From Lysobacterales bacterium (GTDB taxonomy: Bacteria; Pseudomonadota; Gammaproteobacteria; Xanthomonadales; SZUA-38), in NCBI GenBank assembly GCA_028285525.1, contig JANQOZ010000109.1, positions 1 through 64,000 of the forward strand: 64,000 bases of DNA, in the 5' to 3' direction. The notes under the pieces are model-generated. The model was not told the origin of the DNA and made no database searches. It saw only the letters and a program-made list of their open reading frames with translations. Of the stretch, positions 35,288 to 43,348 are shown in pieces; the stretch's first letter is position 1; each line of letters opens with the position of its first letter. The translations under genes and the position numbers were made by a program.

Positions 35288-36878
35288 TCCCAAGCATCAC
35301 CGCGCTAGCAGCTGGAAGCTGCAGACAATCACTGGCGTCACACCTGGAATGAGCGCTGGCGCCCCGCTACTCTTAGCAGCGCTCCTTGCCGGCTGGTCGA
35401 CAGCCTCTCAGTCGTTCGAATTCGAAAACGTAACGAATGCCGTGGTGGACCAGACGGCTTCGTCTTCCTACCGGTTTGACGCAGTTTGGACGGACTTTAA
35501 TGGGGACGGTTGCTACGATCCTTTCATTTTTGACCACAACAACTCAACGACGTCACGACTTTGGCTTCACTCTTGCAACAGCGACCGCGGCGGCACCTTC
35601 AGCCTCCGATCCAATAACCAGGTTTCCTACTATATAAGCTCGCCCAGCTGGGTTCTCGGGTCCGGGTGGATGACCGTTCTGGACTTCGACGGTGACGGTC
35701 GCCAGGACTTCTGGCTTCGTCATGCAAACACCCCGGCAGGAAGGTATCTCAACGGAGGTAATTCCGGCAGCATTCCAACGTTTTCGGAAAAGCAGTATGG
35801 GTGTGATGATCGCTGCGTTTTTGCTGACATCAACGGCGATGGAAATCTCGACGTTGTCCGATCTGATGTGGCGGTCGAGGAAATGATTTCTCGAGACGAG
35901 ATACTGCCGCCTCGCACATCTCGAGGTTATGTAACGCTCACCGCAGATCTGAATAACGACAGCTGGACCGACATCGTCCAACCCGGTCGAGGTGGAGTCT
36001 GGCAAAACGCTGGCGGGCAGCTGACCTGGAGAAACACCGGTTTCGAAGGCGGTATGATCGTTGCTGCCGTTGCGGATGTTGACAACGATGGTGACCTTGA
36101 TTTTTTCTCGTATGCCGGCAGCGCCGAGACTGATGGCGGGTTCCATGGCTACCGAAATGACGGGAACTTTAGGTTCACAGAAATGCCGATGCCTGAGGTC
36201 GGCTTCCAAAGCTATTACACTAACTACGGCAATCTAGTCGCAGCAGACCTTGACAATGATACCCATGTCGATCTGGTGATAAGTGGAGCTCCGTCTGCAT
36301 CGAGCGACCACACGGTCCTACGAAACAACGGCGGATGGTCTTTCACCGTGGAGACCAACCCGTTCGGTCGAGCTGGTGGGGGGAACCCGTGGCAAGCGGC
36401 TAAAGCTCGCTCTTCAATTGCAGACTATGACAACGATGGGCGACTGGATGTTCTGGTAACACAGATAAATTCGAACTTGGCCATATTTCGGAATACCACC
36501 ACTAGTGGAAACCAATGGTCGAGGCTGAGATTTCAGGGATCGGACGGCAATTCCCAGGCAGCCGGGGCTACGGCAACGTGGTACGCCAATGGATCGCAAC
36601 AGATCCTGGCACATCAGCACGTCGTGATTGACAACCAGCATGCGATGACGGAATTGCATGCGGGCCTTGGAAACGCTCAAATCTTCGATCTTGAGGTGAC
36701 GTTTCCGAATGGCGGCGACACATTCCGATACGAGGGCCTGACGCCAGGCTCCGAATTTATCATTTACACGGATGGCTGCCTGCTAAGCGATTGGTCACGT
36801 GGCGAGGAGATCCCGCGCGATGCCCCCGCCGGCTGCGAAGCCGGAGGCGCTTTCTTCCGGTCAGGCTTCGAACGCTAG
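35280..36878 (+). CDS. Secreted FG-GAP/VCBS repeat protein with ASPIC/UnbV domain
   Basis: About 532 residues from an ATG at 35280 that overlaps the stop of the previous gene; an ATG at 35349 directly before the signal-like segment (PLLLAALLAGWSTASQS) is the alternative. Calcium-loop repeats include DFNGDGCYD, DFDGDGRQD, DINGDGNLD, DLNNDSWTD, DVDNDGDLD, DLDNDTHVD and DYDNDGRLD, predicting a seven-bladed propeller. Residues before the C-terminus (LRFQGSDGNSQAAGA to the VTFPNGG segment) match the ASPIC/UnbV domain. The protein ends FFRSGFER, echoing the SGFER near the N-terminus of its neighbour. It probably acts outside the cytoplasm together with the GWPDC protein, since both halves occur fused at 24129-26222. 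Confidence 0.88.
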   Translation: MDSPKHHRASSWKLQTITGVTPGMSAGAPLLLAALLAGWSTASQSFEFENVTNAVVDQTASSSYRFDAVWTDFNGDGCYDPFIFDHNNSTTSRLWLHSCNSDRGGTFSLRSNNQVSYYISSPSWVLGSGWMTVLDFDGDGRQDFWLRHANTPAGRYLNGGNSGSIPTFSEKQYGCDDRCVFADINGDGNLDVVRSDVAVEEMISRDEILPPRTSRGYVTLTADLNNDSWTDIVQPGRGGVWQNAGGQLTWRNTGFEGGMIVAAVADVDNDGDLDFFSYAGSAETDGGFHGYRNDGNFRFTEMPMPEVGFQSYYTNYGNLVAADLDNDTHVDLVISGAPSASSDHTVLRNNGGWSFTVETNPFGRAGGGNPWQAAKARSSIADYDNDGRLDVLVTQINSNLAIFRNTTTSGNQWSRLRFQGSDGNSQAAGATATWYANGSQQILAHQHVVIDNQHAMTELHAGLGNAQIFDLEVTFPNGGDTFRYEGLTPGSEFIIYTDGCLLSDWSRGEEIPRDAPAGCEAGGAFFRSGFER

Positions 36879-36906
36879 CCTTCTTATCCTGTCAGTGGTC
36901 GCTCTT

Positions 36907-38088
36907 TTAACGAGCTCGCGCATCCTCGTAAGCAGACGATCTAACCTCCGATAAAATACGAGCGGTTTCAGCTGCATTTGTGGCCCAACTGAATCTGGCG
37001 ACGCTCTCGCTTATCGAACCGGAATCCCATGTTTTTGCCACGACGCGATCTATTGTTTGCCCGGCTCCCAGGGCGTCTTCCGGATCGATCAGAAAACCGT
37101 TTTTGTCGGCGATAACTACCTCCGGAATTCCACCGACTGCTGTAGTGATAACAGGTGTCCCCGCTGCCAGGGCTTCCAAAACAACATTCGGCAGACCCTC
37201 GTTACGGCTGAAGAGGCATAGTGCGTCCGCAGCACGCATCCAGCGGGGAATCTTGTCATGTGGCTGGGGACCGAGAAACTCGATCCGATTCCCAACGCCC
37301 AAGTGACCCGCAAGCTCCTCTAACCTGAGTTTCTCTGAGCCGCCTCCCAGAACGACTAGCCGAAGTTCGGGACTCTGCGTTTTGGCAAACGCGTGAATCA
37401 ACCGATCGATCCCTTTCACTGGCTTCAGGTTTCCAACGAAAAGCAAAAACCGCCTATCAGGATCTATCCCAAGCTGCTTTCTCGAGTCGACCTTATTTCC
37501 AGAGCGAAACACGCTCAGCTCGACACCGTTGTAAACCGTCCTAATCTCCGAACCTTCCGCCCCCAAGGCAATCATTTGGTTCTTCAAGTCATTGCTTACG
37601 GCTATGAGACCATCAGCTTCCGACAACGTTTTTCTGGTTTGTTCGGTACGGGCACTACCGGAGATGCTGTGGATATCCGACCCATGCGCCTTGAGTACAA
37701 CTGGCAGCCCTAGACCCTTGGCAAGGTCCAGTGCCGCCAGTCCATCCGGGTAAATCCAAGTCGCGTAAACCACATCGGGACGAAAACCAGCGACGCACCG
37801 AGAGAACGAACGCCTGATCGACCAACGATAAAAATGATGATAACTGCCACGCATCACTTTCGGCGGGTAAAAAAACCGGGGGTGCTCAGCCCTTCTAATC
37901 TTTCCAGGCTGTGGTTTCAGGGCTCTCCTATCTGAGGCCAGTGTCGCTGCGGCCGACGTCCAAGCGACCGGAGCGATCAGTTCGAGATCGACCAACTCCG
38001 AAAGGTGGCTAAAGTGCTGTCGGTTGAAGGTCGCCCTCCCAGGCTCCGCGGCATTTGGGAAGAGGTTGGTGACCGCAAGAACCTTCAC
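36907..38088 (-). CDS. Glycosyltransferase, GT4
   Basis: A 393-residue GT-B protein: VTNLFPNAAEPGRATFNRQ at the N-terminus, YATWIYPDGLAALDLAKGLGLPVVLKAHGSD in the acceptor domain (quoted in parts), LLFVGNLKPVKGIDRL, and SRNEGLPNVVLEALAAGTP with the E-x7-E donor-binding signature. The ATG overlaps the stop of the upstream deacetylase-like gene (ATGA). It is the last gene of the long minus-strand EPS operon that starts with the Wza-like lipoprotein. The likely role is transfer of one sugar onto the lipid-linked repeat unit. Confidence 0.9.
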   Translation of the reverse strand: MKVLAVTNLFPNAAEPGRATFNRQHFSHLSELVDLELIAPVAWTSAAATLASDRRALKPQPGKIRRAEHPRFFYPPKVMRGSYHHFYRWSIRRSFSRCVAGFRPDVVYATWIYPDGLAALDLAKGLGLPVVLKAHGSDIHSISGSARTEQTRKTLSEADGLIAVSNDLKNQMIALGAEGSEIRTVYNGVELSVFRSGNKVDSRKQLGIDPDRRFLLFVGNLKPVKGIDRLIHAFAKTQSPELRLVVLGGGSEKLRLEELAGHLGVGNRIEFLGPQPHDKIPRWMRAADALCLFSRNEGLPNVVLEALAAGTPVITTAVGGIPEVVIADKNGFLIDPEDALGAGQTIDRVVAKTWDSGSISESVARFSWATNAAETARILSEVRSSAYEDARAR

Positions 38089-39266
38089 CGGTCTAATGCG
38101 GGAGGCGGCGAAATGAGGAAATCTCGAAAGTCGTTCGGATCGCCTTCATGCCCGGCTTCGGCAGCCTTCGCAATGTTGAACATTTCGCGAGCCGTCACGT
38201 AGTGCAACGCGAAATCTGCGTTGTCGCGATACCTGTTTTCCATATAAGAAAACATCTGATCCATTTTCTCGCCCAGCAGCGTATCCATGTCGTAGTCCTG
38301 AGTGCCATGGGTATGTACCTTCACGAATATCCATTCAGGCCGCCCCAGTACATGTATTCCTTCGTTGACCCAGGCGTCGACACGTTCCGGCGACGGAGGT
38401 TGCCCTTTCCGTATATCGCCGTTCTCAATGCGGGGAATCAGACCCCATTTTCGATCTTTCCAATTGAGCGATAACGGCCCTTGCATAATCAACAGGTGCG
38501 CGTCTCCTCTGGAACCGCCGACCGACATTGGGCGCCCGGTGTCGTGCGACTTGGGCTTCTCCGGGTCGTCGGTCGCATAGTAGATGCTATTGATCGTTTT
38601 GGTTTGAGAAGGGTCTGGGGCTGCGGGAAGCGTAAAGTCTGCATAGCAACCGGTGTCGGCGAGTATCTTTATCTCATCGTTTACCCCACAGTACCGACCG
38701 TCGGGCCTGGAGTTATCGAGGCACCAGTTTCCGTGGATGAAGGCGTAAACGGGTTTGCCAGTCGCCTTGTCTCGGCCGAGCAGACCGTGGCGAGTGACTA
38801 ACGTTTCTGAAAATCGCTCCAGTTTCCGGGTCACCCCCTCCGAAGTGTCATTGTCATGATGCAGATGAACCTCTACTTCGCCATAGCCATCGGCGCAGAG
38901 CTTGCCGATCGCGGCCAGATGCTCTTCCCGGTACTCTTCTTCAGGGTAAAAAAACGTATGCTGAGGCGCGACTCCATCGGAGTCGCGATGCTTATCAGCA
39001 AGCAGAGGATAATCCCGAACCCAACGGGCTACACGTTCCCGTTCCTGATCCAAAGTCGCTTTGCGCCACATGGGTTCGTAGTGATCGACAAAGCAAAAAA
39101 TAATGTGTTGGACCCCGGCATACCTTGGCCGGGTCTTGAATCGCGACACCATATACGGCCAAAGCCAGACACCCATATTACGTTGCCTTACGAGAACCAC
39201 TAGCGCACTCAAAAAAAGCCCCGACAGCAGAAAGCACACCCCGAGAAAAATTGGCCAAAATTTCAT
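38085..39266 (-). CDS. Membrane-anchored polysaccharide deacetylase-like protein, divergent
   Basis: A 393-residue protein. An N-terminal membrane segment (FLGVCFLLSGLFLSALVVLV) is followed by a domain with IIFCFVDHYEPMW, EVEVHLHHDND, FIHGNWCLDNS, and a late VKVHTHGTQD motif. The spacing of acidic and histidine motifs recalls a NodB-type or glycoside-hydrolase/deacetylase barrel, but the usual TFDDG and SH(T/S)xxH motifs are replaced, so the assignment is tentative. The anchor would place it at the inner membrane. It sits between two GT4 genes in the EPS operon, overlapping the downstream one by four bases. It may deacetylate or trim the polymer. Confidence 0.6.
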   Translation of the reverse strand: MKFWPIFLGVCFLLSGLFLSALVVLVRQRNMGVWLWPYMVSRFKTRPRYAGVQHIIFCFVDHYEPMWRKATLDQERERVARWVRDYPLLADKHRDSDGVAPQHTFFYPEEEYREEHLAAIGKLCADGYGEVEVHLHHDNDTSEGVTRKLERFSETLVTRHGLLGRDKATGKPVYAFIHGNWCLDNSRPDGRYCGVNDEIKILADTGCYADFTLPAAPDPSQTKTINSIYYATDDPEKPKSHDTGRPMSVGGSRGDAHLLIMQGPLSLNWKDRKWGLIPRIENGDIRKGQPPSPERVDAWVNEGIHVLGRPEWIFVKVHTHGTQDYDMDTLLGEKMDQMFSYMENRYRDNADFALHYVTAREMFNIAKAAEAGHEGDPNDFRDFLISPPPALDR

Positions 39267-39322
39267 AACATTTCGTCAAGCAAAATCATCAGTATTAACG
39301 TTGTTCGACCCCTGATTTCGGT

Positions 39323-40444
39323 TTAGCACGGGGTCCCGGTGACATCTGAATAGATAGCCCGATACCTGTCGGCCATCGTGGACAAGGTGCCATGGTTCGC
39401 GGCCCACTCGCGGGCTTTCGATCCCATCACTCTTCTGGTCGCTTCATCATTGGCGAGATCAGTCATCGCCGCTCCAAACGCGTCGACACTACCAGGCGGG
39501 ACAACGAGACCACGCTCGCCATGGGCAATGATCTCCGAGTTGCCGCCGACGTCGGTCGCAATAACGGGTATACCTGAAGCACAGGCTTCGAGAAGTGCCA
39601 CCGAATAACCTTCAGAGTTTGAGCTCAAAAGAAAGATGTCCATGGCCGGCAAAATGGCAGCGACGTCTGTTCGTTCCCCGAGTAAGGTGACCCGGTCCCC
39701 GATGTTCAATTCCCGAATCAACGTCTCTATTTCGGGTCTTGTCGCTCCCTCACCGACAACAATCAAGTGGGATTCACCAATGTGTTCCGCGGCATTCGCA
39801 AAAGCCCGGATCATCAGTTCGTGGTTTTTCATTTTGTTCAGTCGTCCAACGGATCCGAATATTGTCTGAGCCGGCGAAATTCCCAGCTCATCGAGCGTCT
39901 TGTTTCGATCAGCATGCTCGATTGCGAGGTACTCTTCTAACCGCGTTCCATTGGGTACAACTTTCAGCTTTCGAGGGAAACGCTTTCGAACCTGTGCCAA
40001 TTGTTCGGATTGAGCAGCCGCCTCACAGACACACACAACAGCAGATACGATTGGTAAGACCAGTCGAAACAGCCTTTCTCGTCGCAGGAGTGGGTTTCCT
40101 CCCATGCCGTGCCTCGTGCTGATGACAGGTCTCCTTGAAAACAAACCCGCCAGAGAAGCGTAAAGATGCGGAATGTGATTGTGTGCGTGGATGAGCAGCG
40201 CATTTTGTCTTGCGACCTTTGCCAGTCGAAACACTACACGCAGGTCAAACCCTTGAGATTTGTCGAGGGCAATTACCTCTACCCCCATCTCCTCCAGCTC
40301 GAGAGCCAGCCGGCCGGTTTTGTATATGCAAGCAACTTTGGGGCGAAAGCCAGAGGCCAGCTGAGCCCTGGCCAGGTCCACCACGATACGCTCCAACCCC
40401 CCGGTTTCCAGCGATTCGACAACATGCAGAACGGTGCCCGTCAC
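39323..40444 (-). CDS. Glycosyltransferase, GT4 (PEP-CTERM/EpsH1-associated type)
   Basis: A 373-residue protein. The GTG at 40444 overlaps the upstream TGA (GTGA). It opens VLHVVESLETGGLERIVV, the signature opening of sugar transferases in exosortase A-linked EPS loci (TIGR03088-like, from memory). It continues with IHAHNHIPHLYASLAG, STRHGMGGN, GRLNKMKNHELMI and SNSEGYSVALLEACASG (E-x7-E). It is a cytoplasmic GT-B retaining enzyme. It lies between the PaaK-like gene and the deacetylase-like gene in the operon, consistent with repeat-unit assembly. Confidence 0.88.
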   Translation of the reverse strand: MTGTVLHVVESLETGGLERIVVDLARAQLASGFRPKVACIYKTGRLALELEEMGVEVIALDKSQGFDLRVVFRLAKVARQNALLIHAHNHIPHLYASLAGLFSRRPVISTRHGMGGNPLLRRERLFRLVLPIVSAVVCVCEAAAQSEQLAQVRKRFPRKLKVVPNGTRLEEYLAIEHADRNKTLDELGISPAQTIFGSVGRLNKMKNHELMIRAFANAAEHIGESHLIVVGEGATRPEIETLIRELNIGDRVTLLGERTDVAAILPAMDIFLLSSNSEGYSVALLEACASGIPVIATDVGGNSEIIAHGERGLVVPPGSVDAFGAAMTDLANDEATRRVMGSKAREWAANHGTLSTMADRYRAIYSDVTGTPC

Positions 40445-41790
40445 TGAATGCGACTCATGGTGACGCGGTGTTTCCCGCTAGGGCCAAGCGGAATAGCGTC
40501 CAGACTCTCAAATTCGACTTCCATTCCCTGGCCAAGCGAATTTGCTATCTCTTGTCGAATTACATCCAAGAGCGATTCGTCCGGGGATGCGCTCCAAACG
40601 ACCTTAATCACTAGTTTGTCGCGATCTGTCTGAATCACCTGGAAATTCCGAATTTCCGCGAAGTCCTTGAAAAAGTGTGGAAAAAATTCGCCTGATACAA
40701 CCTGCCCATTCGTGCCCAGAATGACATCCAAGAGCCTGCCCTCTACAAACGAAAGCATCGGATAAGGCCGACCACACTTGCAGTATTCGTCTGACAGTTG
40801 ACCAACATCGCCTATTTCGTACCGAATAAAGGGCATCTGGGTGTTGTGCAGATCGGTTATAAGAATTCTGCCTCTGCCATCTGTTGCGTTGTCCTTTTCG
40901 TCCACTACTTCAACGACGACCTGGTCAATGTTGATGTGGAGTCCTTGCTGCTGTTCACACTCTGCAGCTATCAACATAAATTCTCGGGACCCGTAAGTGT
41001 TGTAAACAGGACACCGAAACACCAACTCAATCAGGGTCCGGTCAACCTCGGTTAGCGGCTCGGCTCCAGTAAGAATCGACTTTGGAGAAAACGGCTTGAG
41101 GCCGTTTCTTTGGCAAAATTTTGCCAACTCAACGAGCGGTGCGACATATGCGACTATCGACTCAGGACGAAACCTGTCGATTTGTGACACATAGTCCCTA
41201 AGCGTTGCTTCAGACAAATCAAATGCACTCAATAGTCTCCGGTTGTAAAGCCTATTGAACAGCCGTTCTTTCAGAGCGTTAGCAGATCCTTGACTACCAA
41301 GCGCTGTGCCCCAGAGGTAAATCGTAGGCTCTCCGAGCCTGACGTTACCCCAACCGTAACCTCGCCACATAACGGCAATTCGCCTGAAATAGCTTTCCTG
41401 GTCGTGCTCAAACGTCAGCGGTTCACCAGTGGAGCCACCGGTGCTCTTGGTAATTGGCGGCCCCAGCCTACTTTCGGTTCTCAGCTGATCAAAGTTTGAT
41501 CGGATATCTGACTTTCGAAGTACCGGCAAGGCGGCAAGATCCTCCGCAGAATTCAGAGCCTGAACGTCGATATCGAGGGATTTCCAAAGGGATCGATAAT
41601 AAGGAACGCTCTCGCTACAGTGCTTCAGCAGGCTTCTCAACTTGCGAGATTGAATCGCTTCTAGATCCGCTCTCAACAGAGCTTCCGAGCGACCATATTC
41701 GTCAAAAAACTTAGTCGTAGGGCGGCGCCGCAATACCGACTCGTACAGCGGAAACAGCAATCCTCGAAAGGTCTTTCCGTATAGGCTCAT
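40441..41790 (-). CDS. Phenylacetate-CoA ligase-like adenylate-forming enzyme (PaaK/CapK family)
   Basis: A 449-residue protein. The phosphate-binding loop reads TKSTGGSTGEPLTF, the middle motif YNTYGSREF, and further motifs are IRYEIGDVG, CKCGRPYP (a conserved cysteine pair in this family) and C-terminal LGPSGKHR with the catalytic lysine. These are PaaK-type features, and CapK-like relatives are common in capsule loci. The usual reaction is acyl-adenylate formation; in EPS loci the acceptor and acid are mostly unknown. Its ATG overlaps the flippase stop (ATGA), and its stop overlaps the GT4 start. It may activate an acyl decoration for the polysaccharide (inference). Confidence 0.88.
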   Translation of the reverse strand: MSLYGKTFRGLLFPLYESVLRRRPTTKFFDEYGRSEALLRADLEAIQSRKLRSLLKHCSESVPYYRSLWKSLDIDVQALNSAEDLAALPVLRKSDIRSNFDQLRTESRLGPPITKSTGGSTGEPLTFEHDQESYFRRIAVMWRGYGWGNVRLGEPTIYLWGTALGSQGSANALKERLFNRLYNRRLLSAFDLSEATLRDYVSQIDRFRPESIVAYVAPLVELAKFCQRNGLKPFSPKSILTGAEPLTEVDRTLIELVFRCPVYNTYGSREFMLIAAECEQQQGLHINIDQVVVEVVDEKDNATDGRGRILITDLHNTQMPFIRYEIGDVGQLSDEYCKCGRPYPMLSFVEGRLLDVILGTNGQVVSGEFFPHFFKDFAEIRNFQVIQTDRDKLVIKVVWSASPDESLLDVIRQEIANSLGQGMEVEFESLDAIPLGPSGKHRVTMSRIQ

Positions 41791-43325
41791 TCTTGAACTG
41801 CTCGCTGTAGCAACCTATCTAACGGGGAAATACGAAACGGAACAAACCGGTTCCTGACTTCTAGTAGGAATTGCGCGTCATTGGCTGGCAGAAACCGAAA
41901 GTACAGCAGGACAATCGTGAAACTGCTTAGGAAAACAATGGCTCCCGGGACGAGGAGAAGCAGATTTGGATCGCCCGCAATAAACAACCAAGATACCGGA
42001 AGGCAAGAAATCGCTGACGCAAAGAGAATGCGGAAATAGACACCAAACTCCAACGCATACCCATTGGCTTTCCTAGAAAGCCAGATTACCAGTGAAGAGC
42101 TTATGAGGCTGACTAAGCAAAAGGAGCCAACCGCGCCAACAAGACCATAACGGCCCACAAGCCAAACTCCGAGCGACAGTTTTATGATCATGGACAAAAC
42201 GGTTACTGAAAGAATCGAGGACTGTTTGTCAATCGATACCAGCAGAGAGTTTGAAGCAATAGCCCACGTGTTGTAAGCCGAAAAAAGCAGCAGAAAGGCA
42301 AATGGTATGACAGCGTTTGCATATTGAGGTCCGAAAAGGCCAACAATTATCTGTGGCGAAGCGAGACCGCAAAACACGCACGCGGGTATCGCTAGAAGCG
42401 CGGTAAAACGTTTGGTCGCCAAAAGTCGGCGGTTGGTGGATTCTTTTCCCTCGCCTAGGCTTTTTGACAGTATCGGGAGAATGACCGCCGAGAAAATTCC
42501 TGGAACAAGCAATGCCACCGCACTGGCGACCCTCAGCGCTACGCTGAAATTGGCAACGGCATCAAAGCTAGCGAGTAGGCCGAGGAAAAATACCTCTATT
42601 TGCGTCGAGGACAAAAAACCTAAAACTACGGTAGAAGAGACGATCGCCACGTGTCGATTCGCCCGTTGTCTCGTAACTCTGTTTATCTTCAACTGCCTGT
42701 CTGAGCTCATCAACGACCGTGTCTTAATGCTTGAGACGAAGAAAAACAGAAACGACACCGCCAAGAAAACCAGCAAAAACGTGAGCAGACTCGGAGAGAA
42801 AAAAGCAGCAGACGCAGTCAAAAGCAAATAAGCTGGGGATACGACAAGAGCAACAAACGCGGTCAGGCGAAATTTTTCGTAACCCTTCGCTACCGAGATA
42901 CAGAACATGTAGTAAGCGCGGATTGGAACTGCGACCACAGGCACCGCGAGCCAAAGCATCGGTACGTCTGGGAACTTTTGAGCCTTAACGAGCAATAGAA
43001 CCGCAAGAACAAGGGGAACGACAAAGAGGAGTAGCCAAAGGAGGATTTTCCTTAGATAGCGAATGACGACAATCAGATCGTCATTTGAACCTTTACCTCT
43101 GGATTCAGCGACAAACTTGATCACTCCCTGATTAATGGCTCCGCTGCTCAAAACTACGCCGAGCTGAACAAACCACAGGATGTAACCATAAAGACCGAAG
43201 ATGTCCGGCCCCAAGGTGCGCGCAATGATTACTGAGGCAAGCATGCCGATGCCGTACTCGACATAGATGCCAACCGTCGAATAGATGACGTTGTCAAAGA
43301 CCGTCATTTTGTTGCTCTTAGGCAT
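41787..43325 (-). CDS. Polysaccharide flippase (Wzx-like, MATE/MOP superfamily)
   Basis: About 512 residues from the ATG at 43325, 24 bases after the stop of the upstream ligase gene; a longer GTG/ATG-less extension to 43412 overlaps that gene and is less likely. Around 12-14 hydrophobic segments span the protein, with an N-terminal VIYSTVGIYVEYGIGMLASVI segment and IIARTLGPDIFGLYGYI, typical of the O-antigen flippase family. It moves lipid-linked repeat units across the inner membrane. It is notably AT-richer than the PKS region, which is common for wzx genes. It is co-transcribed with the ligase/polymerase and the PaaK-like gene. Confidence 0.9.
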   Translation of the reverse strand: MPKSNKMTVFDNVIYSTVGIYVEYGIGMLASVIIARTLGPDIFGLYGYILWFVQLGVVLSSGAINQGVIKFVAESRGKGSNDDLIVVIRYLRKILLWLLLFVVPLVLAVLLLVKAQKFPDVPMLWLAVPVVAVPIRAYYMFCISVAKGYEKFRLTAFVALVVSPAYLLLTASAAFFSPSLLTFLLVFLAVSFLFFFVSSIKTRSLMSSDRQLKINRVTRQRANRHVAIVSSTVVLGFLSSTQIEVFFLGLLASFDAVANFSVALRVASAVALLVPGIFSAVILPILSKSLGEGKESTNRRLLATKRFTALLAIPACVFCGLASPQIIVGLFGPQYANAVIPFAFLLLFSAYNTWAIASNSLLVSIDKQSSILSVTVLSMIIKLSLGVWLVGRYGLVGAVGSFCLVSLISSSLVIWLSRKANGYALEFGVYFRILFASAISCLPVSWLFIAGDPNLLLLVPGAIVFLSSFTIVLLYFRFLPANDAQFLLEVRNRFVPFRISPLDRLLQRAVQE

Positions 43326-43348
43326 GTTGGATCGACGTGGCTCGTCGT

